Positions 28,400-38,053 of a DNA stretch of 64,000 bases are shown piece after piece. How positions within the stretch are numbered: the first letter of the stretch is position 1; each line of letters starts with the position of its first letter. This stretch comes from Sporosarcina aquimarina (GTDB lineage: Bacteria > Bacillota > Bacilli > Bacillales_A > Planococcaceae). The notes under the pieces were generated by a model that searched no databases, had not been told where the DNA came from, and worked only from the letters and a program-made list of their open reading frames with translations. The DNA lies in contig NZ_JACLBZ010000039.1 in the NCBI RefSeq assembly GCF_019748715.1, positions 1-64,000 on the forward strand. The letters run 5' to 3'. The position numbers were made by a program, and so were the translations under genes.

Positions 28400-29761
28400 T
28401 TGAAATTATCCTGTGTGATAAAAGGAACTCATTATTCGTTTTCGTCGGTAAGAGACGTCTTGGCAAAAGCAAGTGAACCAAAATCAGGTGATGTGATGGC
28501 GCAGGTCGCAGCTGAATCATCACTTGAGCGCATGGCATCAAAGGTAGTACTCAGCGAGATGCTACTGAAAGATATTTTTGAGAATCCAGTTATTCCTTAT
28601 GAGACAGACGAAGTGACACGACTGATTTACGATGACATTAGTGAGACGATTTATAAAGATATACAAAACTGGACAGTTGGTGAATTAAGAAATTATATTC
28701 TTTCGTATGAAACAGGTCCGGATCAATTAATAAAAATTTCAAGAGGATTAACAAGTGAAATGATTGCGGCAGTCAGCAAACTCATGTCAAGTATGGACCT
28801 TGTACTTGCTTCACAGAAAATGAAATATCAAGCCCATTGCAATACGACGATAGGGGAGCCGGGCCGACTAGCATTTCGGTGCCAGCCCAATCATCCAAAT
28901 GATGTGCCGGAAGGAATTTTGTATTCAATAAAAGAGGGGCTGTCTTACGGAGCGGGAGATGCGGTTATTGGTATTAATCCGAATGTGGATACGGTTGAAT
29001 CACTAAAAAGACTTTATACATTGTCGCATGACTTTATGGAAAAATGGAAAATCCCAACGCAAAACTGTGTGTTGGCTCATATCACGACACAAATGGAGGC
29101 TTTAAAACAGGGTGCACCTGTTGCACTGATGTTTCAAAGTTTAGCCGGTACACAAAAGGGCAACGAAGCATTTGGTATTTCTAAAGGAATTGTGGATGAA
29201 GGGTACGAGATGATGGCTCGATATGGCACATCGACAGGACCGAACTATATGTATTTTGAAACGGGACAAGGCTCGGAAGTTTCGTTAAATGCAGCTCATG
29301 GTGTCGACATGCAGACCCTTGAAGCGAGAACTTATGGATATGCACGTCACTGGAAGCCTTTCATGGTGAATAACGTTTCAGGTTTTATTGGTCCGGAAAC
29401 ACTTTTTGACGGACGCCAGCTAATCAGGGCAGACCTTGAAGATCTATTTATGGGGAAATTGCACGGACTGCCGATGGGCATAGCACCAACTTACACGAAT
29501 CATATGGATGCAAACCAAAATGATCAGGAAATAGCCGGTATGCTCACTGCACTTGGAGGCGCCAACTTTTACATGGGAGTACCAGGCGGAGATGATGTCA
29601 TGCTGAACTATCAAGATACAAGCTACCATGACGATGCCAGCTTACGCGAGATGTTTGGGTTACGACCACTTCGCGAATTTGAAAAATGGATGGAGAATAT
29701 GGGGTTGATGGAGGACGGAAAGCTAACAAGTCGTGCTGGAGATTTATCAATTTTTGATTAA
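28400..29761 (+). CDS. eutB: ethanolamine ammonia-lyase large subunit EutB
   Basis: EutB is the catalytic subunit of adenosylcobalamin-dependent ethanolamine ammonia-lyase, which converts ethanolamine to acetaldehyde and ammonia. The 453-residue protein has the usual length and segments: KSGDVMAQVAAES, the CNTTIGEPGRLAFRCQPNHP region, INPNVDTVES, the substrate Glu in MYFETGQGSEVSLNA, and GVPGGDDVMLNYQDTSYHD near the C terminus. The start is TTG 28400 after AAAAAAGGAGTG. eutC follows by 16 bp. Microcompartment genes and EutA reactivase are absent nearby. Confidence 0.97.
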   Translation: MKLSCVIKGTHYSFSSVRDVLAKASEPKSGDVMAQVAAESSLERMASKVVLSEMLLKDIFENPVIPYETDEVTRLIYDDISETIYKDIQNWTVGELRNYILSYETGPDQLIKISRGLTSEMIAAVSKLMSSMDLVLASQKMKYQAHCNTTIGEPGRLAFRCQPNHPNDVPEGILYSIKEGLSYGAGDAVIGINPNVDTVESLKRLYTLSHDFMEKWKIPTQNCVLAHITTQMEALKQGAPVALMFQSLAGTQKGNEAFGISKGIVDEGYEMMARYGTSTGPNYMYFETGQGSEVSLNAAHGVDMQTLEARTYGYARHWKPFMVNNVSGFIGPETLFDGRQLIRADLEDLFMGKLHGLPMGIAPTYTNHMDANQNDQEIAGMLTALGGANFYMGVPGGDDVMLNYQDTSYHDDASLREMFGLRPLREFEKWMENMGLMEDGKLTSRAGDLSIFD

Positions 29762-29777
29762 AGGAAGGAGGGGCAAG

Positions 29778-30635
29778 ATGGATATTCAGGAGATTGTACG
29801 AAAAGTAGTAGAAGAATTGTCGAAGGAAAAGAAAGTGATAAAAGAATACGTCGAACCAATAAAAGAGGACAGTATACGTTTTCCGGAGAAACAAATAAAA
29901 GGGGTGAAAGAGCCGCATAATGCTGCATCCATTGATCGAGCGCAAAGTATTACGCCTGCCCGAATTGGTATTGGAAGAACTGGAACACGTATGCAAACAA
30001 CAAGCTATTTACAATTTTTAATTGACCATGCAGCTGCCCAAGATGCGGTTTTAAAAGATGTAAGTGATGAATTCCTTCAAAAAATAGAACTGAAAAAACT
30101 AGAGACGAAAGCAAAGGATATGAAGACTTACTTAATGGATCTAGACTCTGGACGAAAGTTGTCTGATGAATCTGTTGCATGGTTAAAGGAGAATGGAGAT
30201 AAGGATAAAGATGTCCAAATTATTGTCTGTGATGGGTTAAGCTCTTCTTCTATAGAGGCAAATATAGAGGACTTGCTTCCTGCCTTGATGCAGGGCTTGC
30301 AATTGAAAAACATTAGCACCGCAAAGCCAATTTTTATTAAGCGAGGGCGTGTATGGGTACAGGACGAAGTAGCAGCCATCATCAATTGCAATCTTGTCAT
30401 TTCATTGATAGGTGAGCGCCCTGGCTTAAATACAGATGAAAGCTTGAGCGCCTACATGATCTATCGACCAGATGAAAAATCAGTAGAAGCCGATCGGACA
30501 GTGATTTCTAATATTCATAAAGAGGGACTTGCCCCGGTTGAAGCTGGTGCCCATTTGTCTGAGCTGATTGAGCAAATGCTTCGAGCTGAGTGTACAGGAA
30601 TTTCATTTGCCCGAAAAAGCAATATTAACTTATAG
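29778..30635 (+). CDS. eutC: ethanolamine ammonia-lyase small subunit EutC
   Basis: EutC completes the B12-dependent lyase and holds much of the cobalamin-binding site. ATG 29778 follows GGAGGGG and yields 285 residues; the upstream in-frame TTG 29733 lies inside eutB and is unlikely. Landmarks are TPARIGIGRTGTRMQTTSYL, the IVCDGLSSSSIEANI segment, and ISLIGERPGLNTDESLSAYM. It is the last gene of the unit. Confidence 0.96.
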   Translation: MDIQEIVRKVVEELSKEKKVIKEYVEPIKEDSIRFPEKQIKGVKEPHNAASIDRAQSITPARIGIGRTGTRMQTTSYLQFLIDHAAAQDAVLKDVSDEFLQKIELKKLETKAKDMKTYLMDLDSGRKLSDESVAWLKENGDKDKDVQIIVCDGLSSSSIEANIEDLLPALMQGLQLKNISTAKPIFIKRGRVWVQDEVAAIINCNLVISLIGERPGLNTDESLSAYMIYRPDEKSVEADRTVISNIHKEGLAPVEAGAHLSELIEQMLRAECTGISFARKSNINL

Positions 30636-31281
30636 AGAAATACTAAACTGGAATAGGAGTAATCACGGCGGAGCGTTTAGAGCTGATAAGTTCTTTCTTT
30701 TAAAGAATAAAAATTAGAGTACAGTTCCTATTGATGAAAAAATACTTTTATAAAGTAGTTGACGCATCAGCTCTTAGCAGTGAGTGAACACTCAAGAGAC
30801 AACAATGTTGGTAAATGCAGTCGAAATGAAGTAATGGGTTTTAGGCGTGAGCTGCGGAAGTGGCACACATTAATGCAGAAGGTATGGTGCAACGCGAAAC
30901 ACGAAACACAACTGTAGGAAGGTCATTTGAATGGCTACAGTTATGTATTCTCCGGTATGGGAAAAAATGTAGAACAAGTGACTGATCCTCCATACAAATC
31001 GAGCGCGACCCTGAAGTGAAAAAACACTAACAGTCAGCTGTCGGTATTATACCGGTGGCTGGCTGTTTAGTTTAATTCTACTCTGAGGAAAGATAGAATA
31101 ATCGAACCATCTACTATTTGCTTCAATAAGTGGTAAGTATAACAGTATTTATATAGACTTTTCGTGACCAATGGAGATCATCCTTAAAGTTAGTGGGGCA
31201 GAATAATGCTTTACAGTACTGGTTTTTGCTATAATAACTACTAATATCGCTATGAAATTTTAATAAACAGGGGACTGAAAT
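30636..31281. other. Gene-free region after eutC
   Basis: About 650 bp without a supported ORF. A GC-balanced stretch near 30830-30960 looks like former coding DNA with stops in every frame, but I could not identify it. It ends in the terminator at 31026-31072. Confidence 0.45.
31026..31072 (+). terminator. Hairpin terminator, CAGCTG-CGG type
   Basis: The arms AACAGTCAGCTGTCGGT and ACCGGTGGCTGGCTGTT pair with few mismatches, followed by TAGTTTAATT. A close relative lies at 33958-34010. Confidence 0.75.
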
Positions 31282-31790
31282 ATGGAGAATAACGTAATAG
31301 TGAATCAAAATCTTTAATAGACTATGGGAGCGGTACTGGTCTAATTAGTTTAGAATTAACAGATTTAGTAGAGTCTATTTTGTTGGTAGATTCCTCACAA
31401 CAAATGTTGGAGGTCGCGAAAGCCAAAATTTCCTGCAAAGGAATTACCAACACAAATGTGTTGTATTCAGACTTTATTGAAGAAACACCTGACCTTAAAG
31501 CGGATATTGTGTTGATGTCACTAGTCCTTCTCCACATACCGGACACCGAAAAAATTTCACAAGAATTATTTAGCGTTTTGAATAATGGCGGAAAGTTAAT
31601 TATCATTGATTTTGATAAAAATGATAAAATAAATCATCCAAAAGTTCATAACGGTTTTTCGCATGACGAACTGAAAAAAAGATTAACCGAAGTTGGATTT
31701 CAGCAGACTGAAATCAGGACATTTCATCATGGAAGTCGCATTTTTGTGAAACAAGATGCCTCAATGTTTATTTCCAGTAGCATAAAGTAA
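31282..31790 (+). pseudogene. SAM-dependent methyltransferase, 5'-truncated
   Basis: The continuous frame from about 31302 carries a class I methyltransferase: motif I DYGSGTGLISLEL, LLVDSSQQMLEVAK (motif II region) and ADIVLMSLVLLHIPD, then GGKLIIIDFD. No start codon precedes motif I in that frame; it is blocked by a TAA at 31290. ATG 31282, which has a plausible AGGGGAC site, is in another frame and stops after 11 codons. I infer a deletion plus frameshift removing ~30 N-terminal residues. A shorter protein from ATG-like codons near 31380 would lack motif I. Confidence 0.7.
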
Positions 31791-32054
31791 TGAGTATCAT
31801 ATCTCCAAACTATTAGATGAGCAGAAATGTTAAAAATGTATTGTGCAAAATGAAAATTTTTTTCCACAATCACATTAGAATATTAGGCTGATCCGGTATC
31901 TTACTTCTAGAATAACTTAACTTGCAGGGAATGCAGCTGTCATTGAAAGTATATACGATTTAAGATACAATTAGTATCAATAGACTATAGTTATTTATGT
32001 GAAATTATAACTACTAAACTGAATTTATACTTTTGAATCAATGGGGGTTCTTTT

Positions 32055-32885
32055 ATGAATCAAAACATCCTTATTCGTAATAACGTAAATGTTGCGGGGA
32101 GAGGCACAAAGGCAATGTTATTTGCGCCGGGATTTGGGTGTGATCAGAATATGTGGAGGTTAGTGGCATCTTTTTTTGAAGAACATTTTCGTGTCATTCT
32201 ATTCGACTATGTTGGTTCGGGAAAATCCGATTATAATGCCTACAGTCCTAGTAAGTATAGGGATCTTAAAGGATATGCGCAAGATATACACGACATATGT
32301 GCTGCACTGGAATTGAAAGATGTAATTTTCGTTGGACATTCGGTTGGCGCTGTTATTGGTATGTTGGCGTCTATTCAAGAGCCCGATCGATTTGAACAAC
32401 TTATTATGATTGGTCCTTCACCTTGTTACCTGAATGACCCTCCGAATTATAGTGGTGGTTTTGAAAGAGAAGATCTTGAGGCTCTAATTGATATGATGGA
32501 GATGAATTACATCGGTTGGGCAAATTATCTTTCTCAAGTTATCATGAAAAACCCTGAACGGCCGGAGCTGTCGAAAGAATTAGAGGAGAGCTTTTGCTCG
32601 ACGGATCCAACTGTCGCCCGGCAATTTGCGATAGCGACATTTTTCTCTGACAACCGGGAAGACGTACTAAAAGTTACGGTACCCTCACTCATTCTTCAAT
32701 GTTCCGATGATGCAATTGCTCCGATTGAAGTTGGAAGGTATATGCATCGGACGCTTTCAGAAAGCACGCTTTACTTAATGGAAGCAACAGGACATTGTCC
32801 TCATGTGAGCCATCCTGAGGAAACTGTCCGTTTGATAAATAAATATTTGACAACTACTTTTGCGGGCTACACTTCAAATGGATGA
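32055..32885 (+). CDS. rsbQ: RsbQ-type alpha/beta hydrolase
   Basis: RsbQ is a small alpha/beta hydrolase needed for the PAS-containing phosphatase RsbP in the energy-stress branch of the SigB pathway; it belongs to the same family as plant KAI2/D14 receptors. The 276-residue protein has [12 protein letters not shown], nucleophile Ser96 in GHSVGAV, Asp219 in [10 protein letters not shown] and His247 in GHCPHVSHP, the B. subtilis RsbQ triad positions. The [17 protein letters not shown] segment is RsbQ-specific. Its stop overlaps the next gene, which is a PAS-GGDEF protein rather than RsbP. Confidence 0.93.
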   Translation: MNQNILIRNNVNVAGRGTKAMLFAPGFGCDQNMWRLVASFFEEHFRVILFDYVGSGKSDYNAYSPSKYRDLKGYAQDIHDICAALELKDVIFVGHSVGAVIGMLASIQEPDRFEQLIMIGPSPCYLNDPPNYSGGFEREDLEALIDMMEMNYIGWANYLSQVIMKNPERPELSKELEESFCSTDPTVARQFAIATFFSDNREDVLKVTVPSLILQCSDDAIAPIEVGRYMHRTLSESTLYLMEATGHCPHVSHPEETVRLINKYLTTTFAGYTSNG

Positions 32886-33861
32886 ACAATTAAACGTTGC
32901 ACCATGCGGATATTTATCGCTTGATGACGAAGGTGCAATTCTGGAAATTAATGAGACGTTGCTCGGTTTACTAGGGTATAATTTTCACGAGGTACAGGGC
33001 CGGCATATCAATCTGATTTTACCTATTGCTAGCCGATCATTTTATCAACTTTACTTTTATCCGATGATCCGGCTTCAGAATAAAGTGGAAGAAATGTACA
33101 TTTCACTTAAATCAAAGACTGAACAGGACATTCCCATACTCCTTAATGCTTTCAGAAATGAGCGTGACGGGAAGATGTTCAATGATTGTGTATGTGTACC
33201 GATGAAGCGGCGATATGAGTATGAGCAGGCGCTTCTTGCAGTCAAGAGGGAAACGGACACGCGTAATAAGATGAAGAAAAAGCAAATAGCTGAGTTGGAT
33301 CTTCTGCGACATGAATTGGAGTCCAAGCAAAATGAGTTGCTGGAGTTAAATAAAAAGCTTCAAAAATTAGCTGTTACAGATGAACTAACTGATCTCAAGA
33401 ACAGACGCAGCTTACAGGAAAATTTAAGTTTAAACGTCACCTTACACTCAGAACGGTTCCAAACACTTTCACTTCTACTGATTGATATAGATTATTTCAA
33501 GAACATAAACGATAATTTTGGGCACATGATGGGCGACAATGTTCTTCGTGAGTTGGGGAAAATACTGAAAGACGAATCCAGAAAAGATGATATTGCCGCT
33601 CGATATGGAGGAGAAGAATTTGCAGTAATTCTGCCGAACACTAATAAATCAGAAGCCTTGAAAATCGCGGAGAGGATTCGTTCCCGGGTTGAAAAAGCAA
33701 ATTGGGACATGCCCAACATCACGATAAGTATAGGAGTAGCAACAAGCTTATCAGGAGATACTGAAAATACTTTGCAATCAAGAGCAGATCGTGCACTCTA
33801 TGTTTCAAAGAACCGCGGCCGCAATCAAGTCACCCATGCTAATGATTTGGTACACAAATAA
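32878..33861 (+). CDS. PAS-GGDEF diguanylate cyclase, RsbP-like sensor with swapped output
   Basis: Residues 1-110 align by eye with the PAS domain of B. subtilis RsbP ([21 protein letters not shown], then [22 protein letters not shown]). Residues ~115-163 form a coiled coil. Residues ~165-327 are a GGDEF domain with active-site GGEEF at 244-248 and [14 protein letters not shown]. The PP2C phosphatase of RsbP is absent. ATG 32878 overlaps the rsbQ stop, so the two are translationally coupled; TTG 32860 is possible. The likely product is c-di-GMP made in response to an RsbQ-derived signal. Confidence 0.9.
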   Translation: MDEQLNVAPCGYLSLDDEGAILEINETLLGLLGYNFHEVQGRHINLILPIASRSFYQLYFYPMIRLQNKVEEMYISLKSKTEQDIPILLNAFRNERDGKMFNDCVCVPMKRRYEYEQALLAVKRETDTRNKMKKKQIAELDLLRHELESKQNELLELNKKLQKLAVTDELTDLKNRRSLQENLSLNVTLHSERFQTLSLLLIDIDYFKNINDNFGHMMGDNVLRELGKILKDESRKDDIAARYGGEEFAVILPNTNKSEALKIAERIRSRVEKANWDMPNITISIGVATSLSGDTENTLQSRADRALYVSKNRGRNQVTHANDLVHK

Positions 33862-34350
33862 GGAGCCCGTGTTTCACTGGTGCCATTTTAATTGGTTCGG
33901 ATATACCGTTACGTTTAGTCAGGTATAAACCTGACAATCGACTGAAGACAAGAAATACTAAACAGCCAGCTGGCGGCATTGCACCGTCGACTTGCTGTTT
34001 TATTTTGTTTGAGACTATTCTGATATGCCGCTATAGTGGAAGTGAATGTAAGTATGGAAAACGTGTGTAATAAAGTTAGCCCGAAATAAAAAGGTATACA
34101 TCCTATCGAATACATTCTGAAACATCGCATATTCAAGACTCTGGTAAAACACGAGTGAATTGATTTGAATAAAAACGAATTGAAAGAAAGAGTGTTTGTG
34201 TTTAAATCATTTGGCGACGGCAACTATTTTTTCACTGGTGGACTGAGTATTGAGGCTGTTTACAATGTTAGTAGAGGCTGATATTTTTTCTTCATTGAGG
34301 ACACTAGTTTTTAAGAAAGACGCATTTCTTAAAGAAGGAGAGGCATTCTT
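33862..34350. other. Intergenic region
   Basis: Contains the hairpin at 33958-34010 and otherwise AT-rich sequence. The 102-codon minus-strand ORF at 33915-34223 spans the terminator and has no ribosome site, so it is not accepted. Confidence 0.5.
33958..34010 (+). terminator. Hairpin terminator after the PAS-GGDEF gene
   Basis: The arms AACAGCCAGCTGGCGG and CCGTCGACTTGCTGTT flank CATTGCA and are followed by TTATTTTG. It resembles the hairpin at 31026 in arm sequence and loop. Confidence 0.75.
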
Positions 34351-34638
34351 ATGACGAATACGATAAAAGAGGAAGTTAAAGAGATTCTTGAACAGATGAT
34401 TGTTGGAAGGAAAAATGTCGTTAAAGGCTGTGCTGAATTATGTACCTTGCGACAAGAAGGTTATGAATTTATTTATTATGATTTTGATGAGTTTTATAGT
34501 CAGTTGCAACATCATCCTTTACCAGAACAGTATTATCAATGGGATAAAGAGGCATTAGATAAAAAGCTAAAAGAACTGGAACAGTTAAAAGTTAAAGTCA
34601 TTGCTTTATCATTTGAATTATTAGAGGAGCTAAAATGA
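34351..34638 (+). CDS. hypothetical protein, 95 aa
   Basis: A small, charged, mostly helical soluble protein behind a strong site (AAAGAAGGAGAGGC). It contains two Cys (KGCAELCTLRQEGYEF), a YYDFDEFYSQL acidic segment and a Leu/Lys-rich C-terminal helix. I do not recognise a family. It stands alone between two non-coding regions. Confidence 0.65.
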   Translation: MTNTIKEEVKEILEQMIVGRKNVVKGCAELCTLRQEGYEFIYYDFDEFYSQLQHHPLPEQYYQWDKEALDKKLKELEQLKVKVIALSFELLEELK

Positions 34639-34771
34639 TAACGCCTTATTAAAGTAACGAGCACAACGCCATACATCTTCGCTATTGTTCATTAAAGAAT
34701 TGAATTAATTGGACAAAAAAGCGGATCAGACACTGTTCTTCTTGTTGAAAGGTATCTAACCCGCAAAGATT

Positions 34772-35650
34772 TTATTTTTTCGCCAAATCTGCAGAAACTT
34801 CTTCTCCGCCTTTATTTTTCAAGAACATATAGAACGAAGCTCCAAAAATAATCACATAGCCAATAATGCTATAAAAATCTGGTACTTGACCAAGGAAAGT
34901 AAAGCCCAATAGTGCCGTGAATACGACTGTAAAGTAGTTGAAAACAGAGACCTCTTTTGCAGGAGCGTATTTATATGCGAGTGTGATGCCGAATTGTCCA
35001 ACTGTCGCAAAGACACCGCCAATCAGTAAGTAGATCGTCTGCTGCATTGTCATAGGTTGGTATGCATAAATGACAAATGGCAGCAGGATAACTGTCGTGA
35101 AAGTCGAAAAATAAAATACGATTGTGTAGAACTGTTCGCGTCTGCCGAGCGCCCGCAGTGCCGTATAAGCCCCTCCGGCAAAAATAGCAGACAAAATTCC
35201 GGCAGCATACGGAACAATATCGAGTGAGAATGACGGCTTGATAATGAACAGAGTTCCTAAAAAGGCGACGAGTATACTATAGATCTGAAATGGCTTAACA
35301 TGCTCTTTCAAAAAAATAGCTGCAAAAATAATGGTGAAAAACGGACTCATTTTGTTAAGCATATCGGCATCTGCCAGAACTAGATGGTCAATTGCATAAA
35401 ATAGCAAAATGATGCCGAGTGCCCCAAGTCCGGAGCGCAATAGGAGGAGTGGTTGATTTTCCCGCTTGCCAAACAGACTTTCTTTGAAATGAATGACAAA
35501 GAAAAATGAGATGATCATCGACACGCCATTGCGGAAAATAGTTTTTTGCAAGGTCGGCACGTCGCCAGATAGTTTCACAAAAAGCGTCATGAGTGAAAAA
35601 CCTAATGCTGATGCTATTAATAATAAAATACTTTTATTTAGATTGGTCAT
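34772..35650 (-). CDS. EamA/DMT family transporter
   Basis: A 292-residue membrane protein with ten predicted helices in two EamA repeats (first repeat ~5-135, second ~150-280). Typical segments are FRNGVSMIISFFFVIH, LADADMLNKMSPFFTIIFAAIFLKEHV and YAPAKEVSVFNYFTVVFTALLGF. Family members export amino acids, nucleosides or other metabolites; the substrate is not predictable. The start ATG 35650 follows CGGAGGGTATT. The tail is acidic. Confidence 0.88.
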   Translation of the reverse strand: MTNLNKSILLLIASALGFSLMTLFVKLSGDVPTLQKTIFRNGVSMIISFFFVIHFKESLFGKRENQPLLLLRSGLGALGIILLFYAIDHLVLADADMLNKMSPFFTIIFAAIFLKEHVKPFQIYSILVAFLGTLFIIKPSFSLDIVPYAAGILSAIFAGGAYTALRALGRREQFYTIVFYFSTFTTVILLPFVIYAYQPMTMQQTIYLLIGGVFATVGQFGITLAYKYAPAKEVSVFNYFTVVFTALLGFTFLGQVPDFYSIIGYVIIFGASFYMFLKNKGGEEVSADLAKK

Positions 35651-35836
35651 AATACCCTCCGATTAAAAATGAGTGCCATTAAGCATGGTATCATAACCTG
35701 AGAAAGCATGCCGGTTTTCAGATTTAGCGATGGGACCCTAAACAATCGCGTACCTACCACGAACTCTAATCAGATATATTAGACACTGGTTCCAATTATA
35801 AGTCATTAAGCCCTTAAAACACTCTTTTGAGCAACT

Positions 35837-36685
35837 TCACAATAACAGTCTCAAAAACTTTTCAAAATTAACCCCCGCCACAGCAGGAGTTTTTTCCGAG
35901 TCTGTGTCCTGAATGGCTGCCGTTAAAAATGTTTCTGCAAGCTGAATTGCGTGTGCTAGATCTTCTCCGCGCATCAGACTGCCCATCAATACCGATGAAA
36001 ATAAATCCCCGGTGCCGGAATAACTTCTTCCGTTGTACGGAACGGAGCTATAGACGGATTTTGCATCGCTGATATACATATTTCCAATCGATTGCGTAAC
36101 CGTTTGAGCAGTTGGCGGATTGATTCCGGTGATAATGATGTGGGCATCGGTTTCTCGCTCGAGTTGCTGACCTGCTTCTTGAATCGCTTGTAAAAAGTCT
36201 TTTTCATTTGTATAACGATGTAGGGACTCATACGATAATCCAGTCAGCAGGCAGCACTCTGTTACGTTCGGTGTAATAACATCTGCCTGTCTGACGAGTT
36301 CCTTCATTTGCTTCAGTAAGCCATCATCAAAGTTTTTATAAGCTTCTCCTATATCTCCCATCACGGGATCTACAAGCAAAATGGTATTGTCTTTATAAAA
36401 ACTATCCAAAAAATTGATAATATGGGTAATTTGCTCTTTTCCTGTAATGAAGCCGGTGTGGATTCCATCAAAAGTTTCATGCAGCTTACTCCACTCCTCT
36501 GCAAAACGTGGCATGTTAGCTGTTAAATCCTCACAGAAGAAACTCGGGTATTCCGTTTGTGCAGAAAAGATGGCCGTCGGCAAAGGACACGCTTGGGCTC
36601 CCATCACCGAAAGAACAGGAATCGCAGCTGTCAGAGAGCATTTGCCGAGCGATGACAGATCTTGTATAACAGCGACTTTTTTCAT
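35837..36685 (-). CDS. pdxK: pyridoxal/pyridoxamine kinase (PdxK/PdxY type)
   Basis: A ribokinase-fold vitamin B6 salvage kinase of 282 residues. It shows VAVIQDLSSLGKCSLTAAIPVLSVMG at the N terminus, LLVDPVMGDIGE and DVITPNVTECCLLTG in the middle, and the catalytic YSGTGDLFSSVL near residue 230 (Asp of GTGD). ATG 36685 follows GGAGG; the upstream ATG 36697 overlaps that site. The product PLP would serve enzymes such as the HisC-like protein in this window. The gene is monocistronic. Confidence 0.9.
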   Translation of the reverse strand: MKKVAVIQDLSSLGKCSLTAAIPVLSVMGAQACPLPTAIFSAQTEYPSFFCEDLTANMPRFAEEWSKLHETFDGIHTGFITGKEQITHIINFLDSFYKDNTILLVDPVMGDIGEAYKNFDDGLLKQMKELVRQADVITPNVTECCLLTGLSYESLHRYTNEKDFLQAIQEAGQQLERETDAHIIITGINPPTAQTVTQSIGNMYISDAKSVYSSVPYNGRSYSGTGDLFSSVLMGSLMRGEDLAHAIQLAETFLTAAIQDTDSEKTPAVAGVNFEKFLRLLL

Positions 36686-36977
36686 AACTTCCTCCATGAA
36701 TGTGTGTAGTGAATTTATTCCATCATACCATACCCGTTTTCATATTGAATTTTAAAACTTCCAGCACGTCAGGTAGTTTTTTTCGCTGATCAATAATGGA
36801 GAAACCTTCCAATTAAATTGTGTGAAGGATGGGTATCGGTAGGTGAATGATAAAGGCTTGGATGCTTCCCATAAAAAACATTCTATTATAATCTTCAAGA
36901 CAGTAGTGTCCGAGGTGTTTTTACTATATGATGTAGGATAATAATAGATAGGAGTGTTTGAAGTTGGGAAGTGAGGT

Positions 36978-37616
36978 ATGAGTTACAGAGGAAGGTTCAT
37001 TGCTGTTGGAATTGTCATTCTGTTTAATGTGATACGGTACTTCTACTATCATCAATACATGGGGTTACCCTTTGAAGCAAGCTTCTTTATTTTAACAGCT
37101 ATTTTCTTTGCTGTTGCATGGGTTGGAGGGAAGCAATACGATTTAGTTAAGTTCTACGCGGAAAAAGATCCCCTGACGAATACATATAATAGACGTACAG
37201 TTGATATAGTATTTAAAAAGCAGGCCGGCATTTGTAAAATGAAAAATAAAAAGCTTGGGATTGTACTTATAGATCTGGATGATTTTAAAGAAGTAAACGA
37301 TAAATTAGGCCACCAAAAAGGAGACGAACTGTTACGATGCGTTGCCGATGTTATTAAAATGAATGCAAAGAAAGAAGACTTCCTAGTTCGCTGGGGAGGT
37401 GACGAATTCGTGCATATAATTCCTGATAGTAAAGAAGATTTTCATTTAGATTATATTCTAAAGTTAAAAGAGGATTTGTCTCATGCAGGAATACATTTGA
37501 ACATTTCCATCAAAGCTTCGATCGGCATTGCTGTCTATCCCGATGACGGTGAGAGTTTTGACGTGTTGATTCGGAAAGCCGATACGTCGATGTATGATAT
37601 GAAAAGAGAGAAATAG
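36978..37616 (+). CDS. membrane-bound GGDEF protein
   Basis: A 212-residue protein with two N-terminal membrane helices (residues ~7-22 and ~32-51) directly followed by a GGDEF domain. The domain has DPLTNTYNRR, LIDLDDFKEVNDKLGHQKGD and an intact active site WGGDEFVHIIPD, so it should make c-di-GMP. There is no sensor domain beyond the helices. The ribosome site GTGAGG is very close to ATG 36978. This is the second diguanylate cyclase in the window. Confidence 0.88.
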   Translation: MSYRGRFIAVGIVILFNVIRYFYYHQYMGLPFEASFFILTAIFFAVAWVGGKQYDLVKFYAEKDPLTNTYNRRTVDIVFKKQAGICKMKNKKLGIVLIDLDDFKEVNDKLGHQKGDELLRCVADVIKMNAKKEDFLVRWGGDEFVHIIPDSKEDFHLDYILKLKEDLSHAGIHLNISIKASIGIAVYPDDGESFDVLIRKADTSMYDMKREK

Positions 37617-37673
37617 TATATGCGGTTCAGCAGGCATTTCTACAATATATTAAATTCGGTTGAGTAAATAGTG

Positions 37674-37720
37674 AAAAGGAGCTTCTCATGAGTCATTAGA
37701 CTTTTGAGAGGCTTCTTTTG
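37674..37720 (+). terminator. Terminator after the membrane GGDEF gene
   Basis: The arms GGAGCTTCTCA and TGAGAGGCTTC pair with two G-U pairs, flanked by AAAA and TTTT. Confidence 0.75.
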
Positions 37721-37799
37721 CTATTAGTGAAGAATACCGGATCTCAAACAATTCAGCGACTACTATATAACTATATAAACTGAAATAAATAACTCACAC

Positions 37800-37962
37800 T
37801 CAAAGTAAAACGTAGAACCCGTTGATCTACGTACCAGGCGGACGCTTTCCGGGGGGCGCAGGCGAGCCTCCTCGTCGCTTCGCTCCTGCGAGCATAAGCA
37901 AAGCGTTGGGAGCATATTTTTCCTTTTCGCCGCCTTCCACTCCAATCAACTGAGTGTCCATT
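37800..37962. repeat. Dispersed GC-rich intergenic repeat of Bacillales type
   Basis: A GC-rich block (GCGGACGCTTTCC..., GCGAGCCTCCTCGTCGCTTC, GCCGCCTTCCACTCCAATCA) sits in AT-rich flanks. From memory this sequence type recurs between genes in many Bacillaceae and Planococcaceae. Inner arms form partial hairpins (CGAGCCTCCTCGTCG, CGCAGGCGAG/CTCCTGCG). The short ORFs over it on the minus strand are artefacts. Function unknown; it may be a relic mobile element. Confidence 0.65.
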
Positions 37963-38053
37963 TCTGAACAAACTCATGTAAAAACTATAATTCAACATAT
38001 ATAGTTCAAATAAAATTATCATATTGACTATCTTTTCAGAATATTATACAGTG

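Noticed and set aside
33915-34223. 102-codon minus-strand ORF after the PAS-GGDEF gene
   Set aside because: It spans a terminator hairpin and lacks a ribosome site.
37763-38022. Small minus-strand ORFs over the GC-rich repeat
   Set aside because: They translate a non-coding dispersed repeat.
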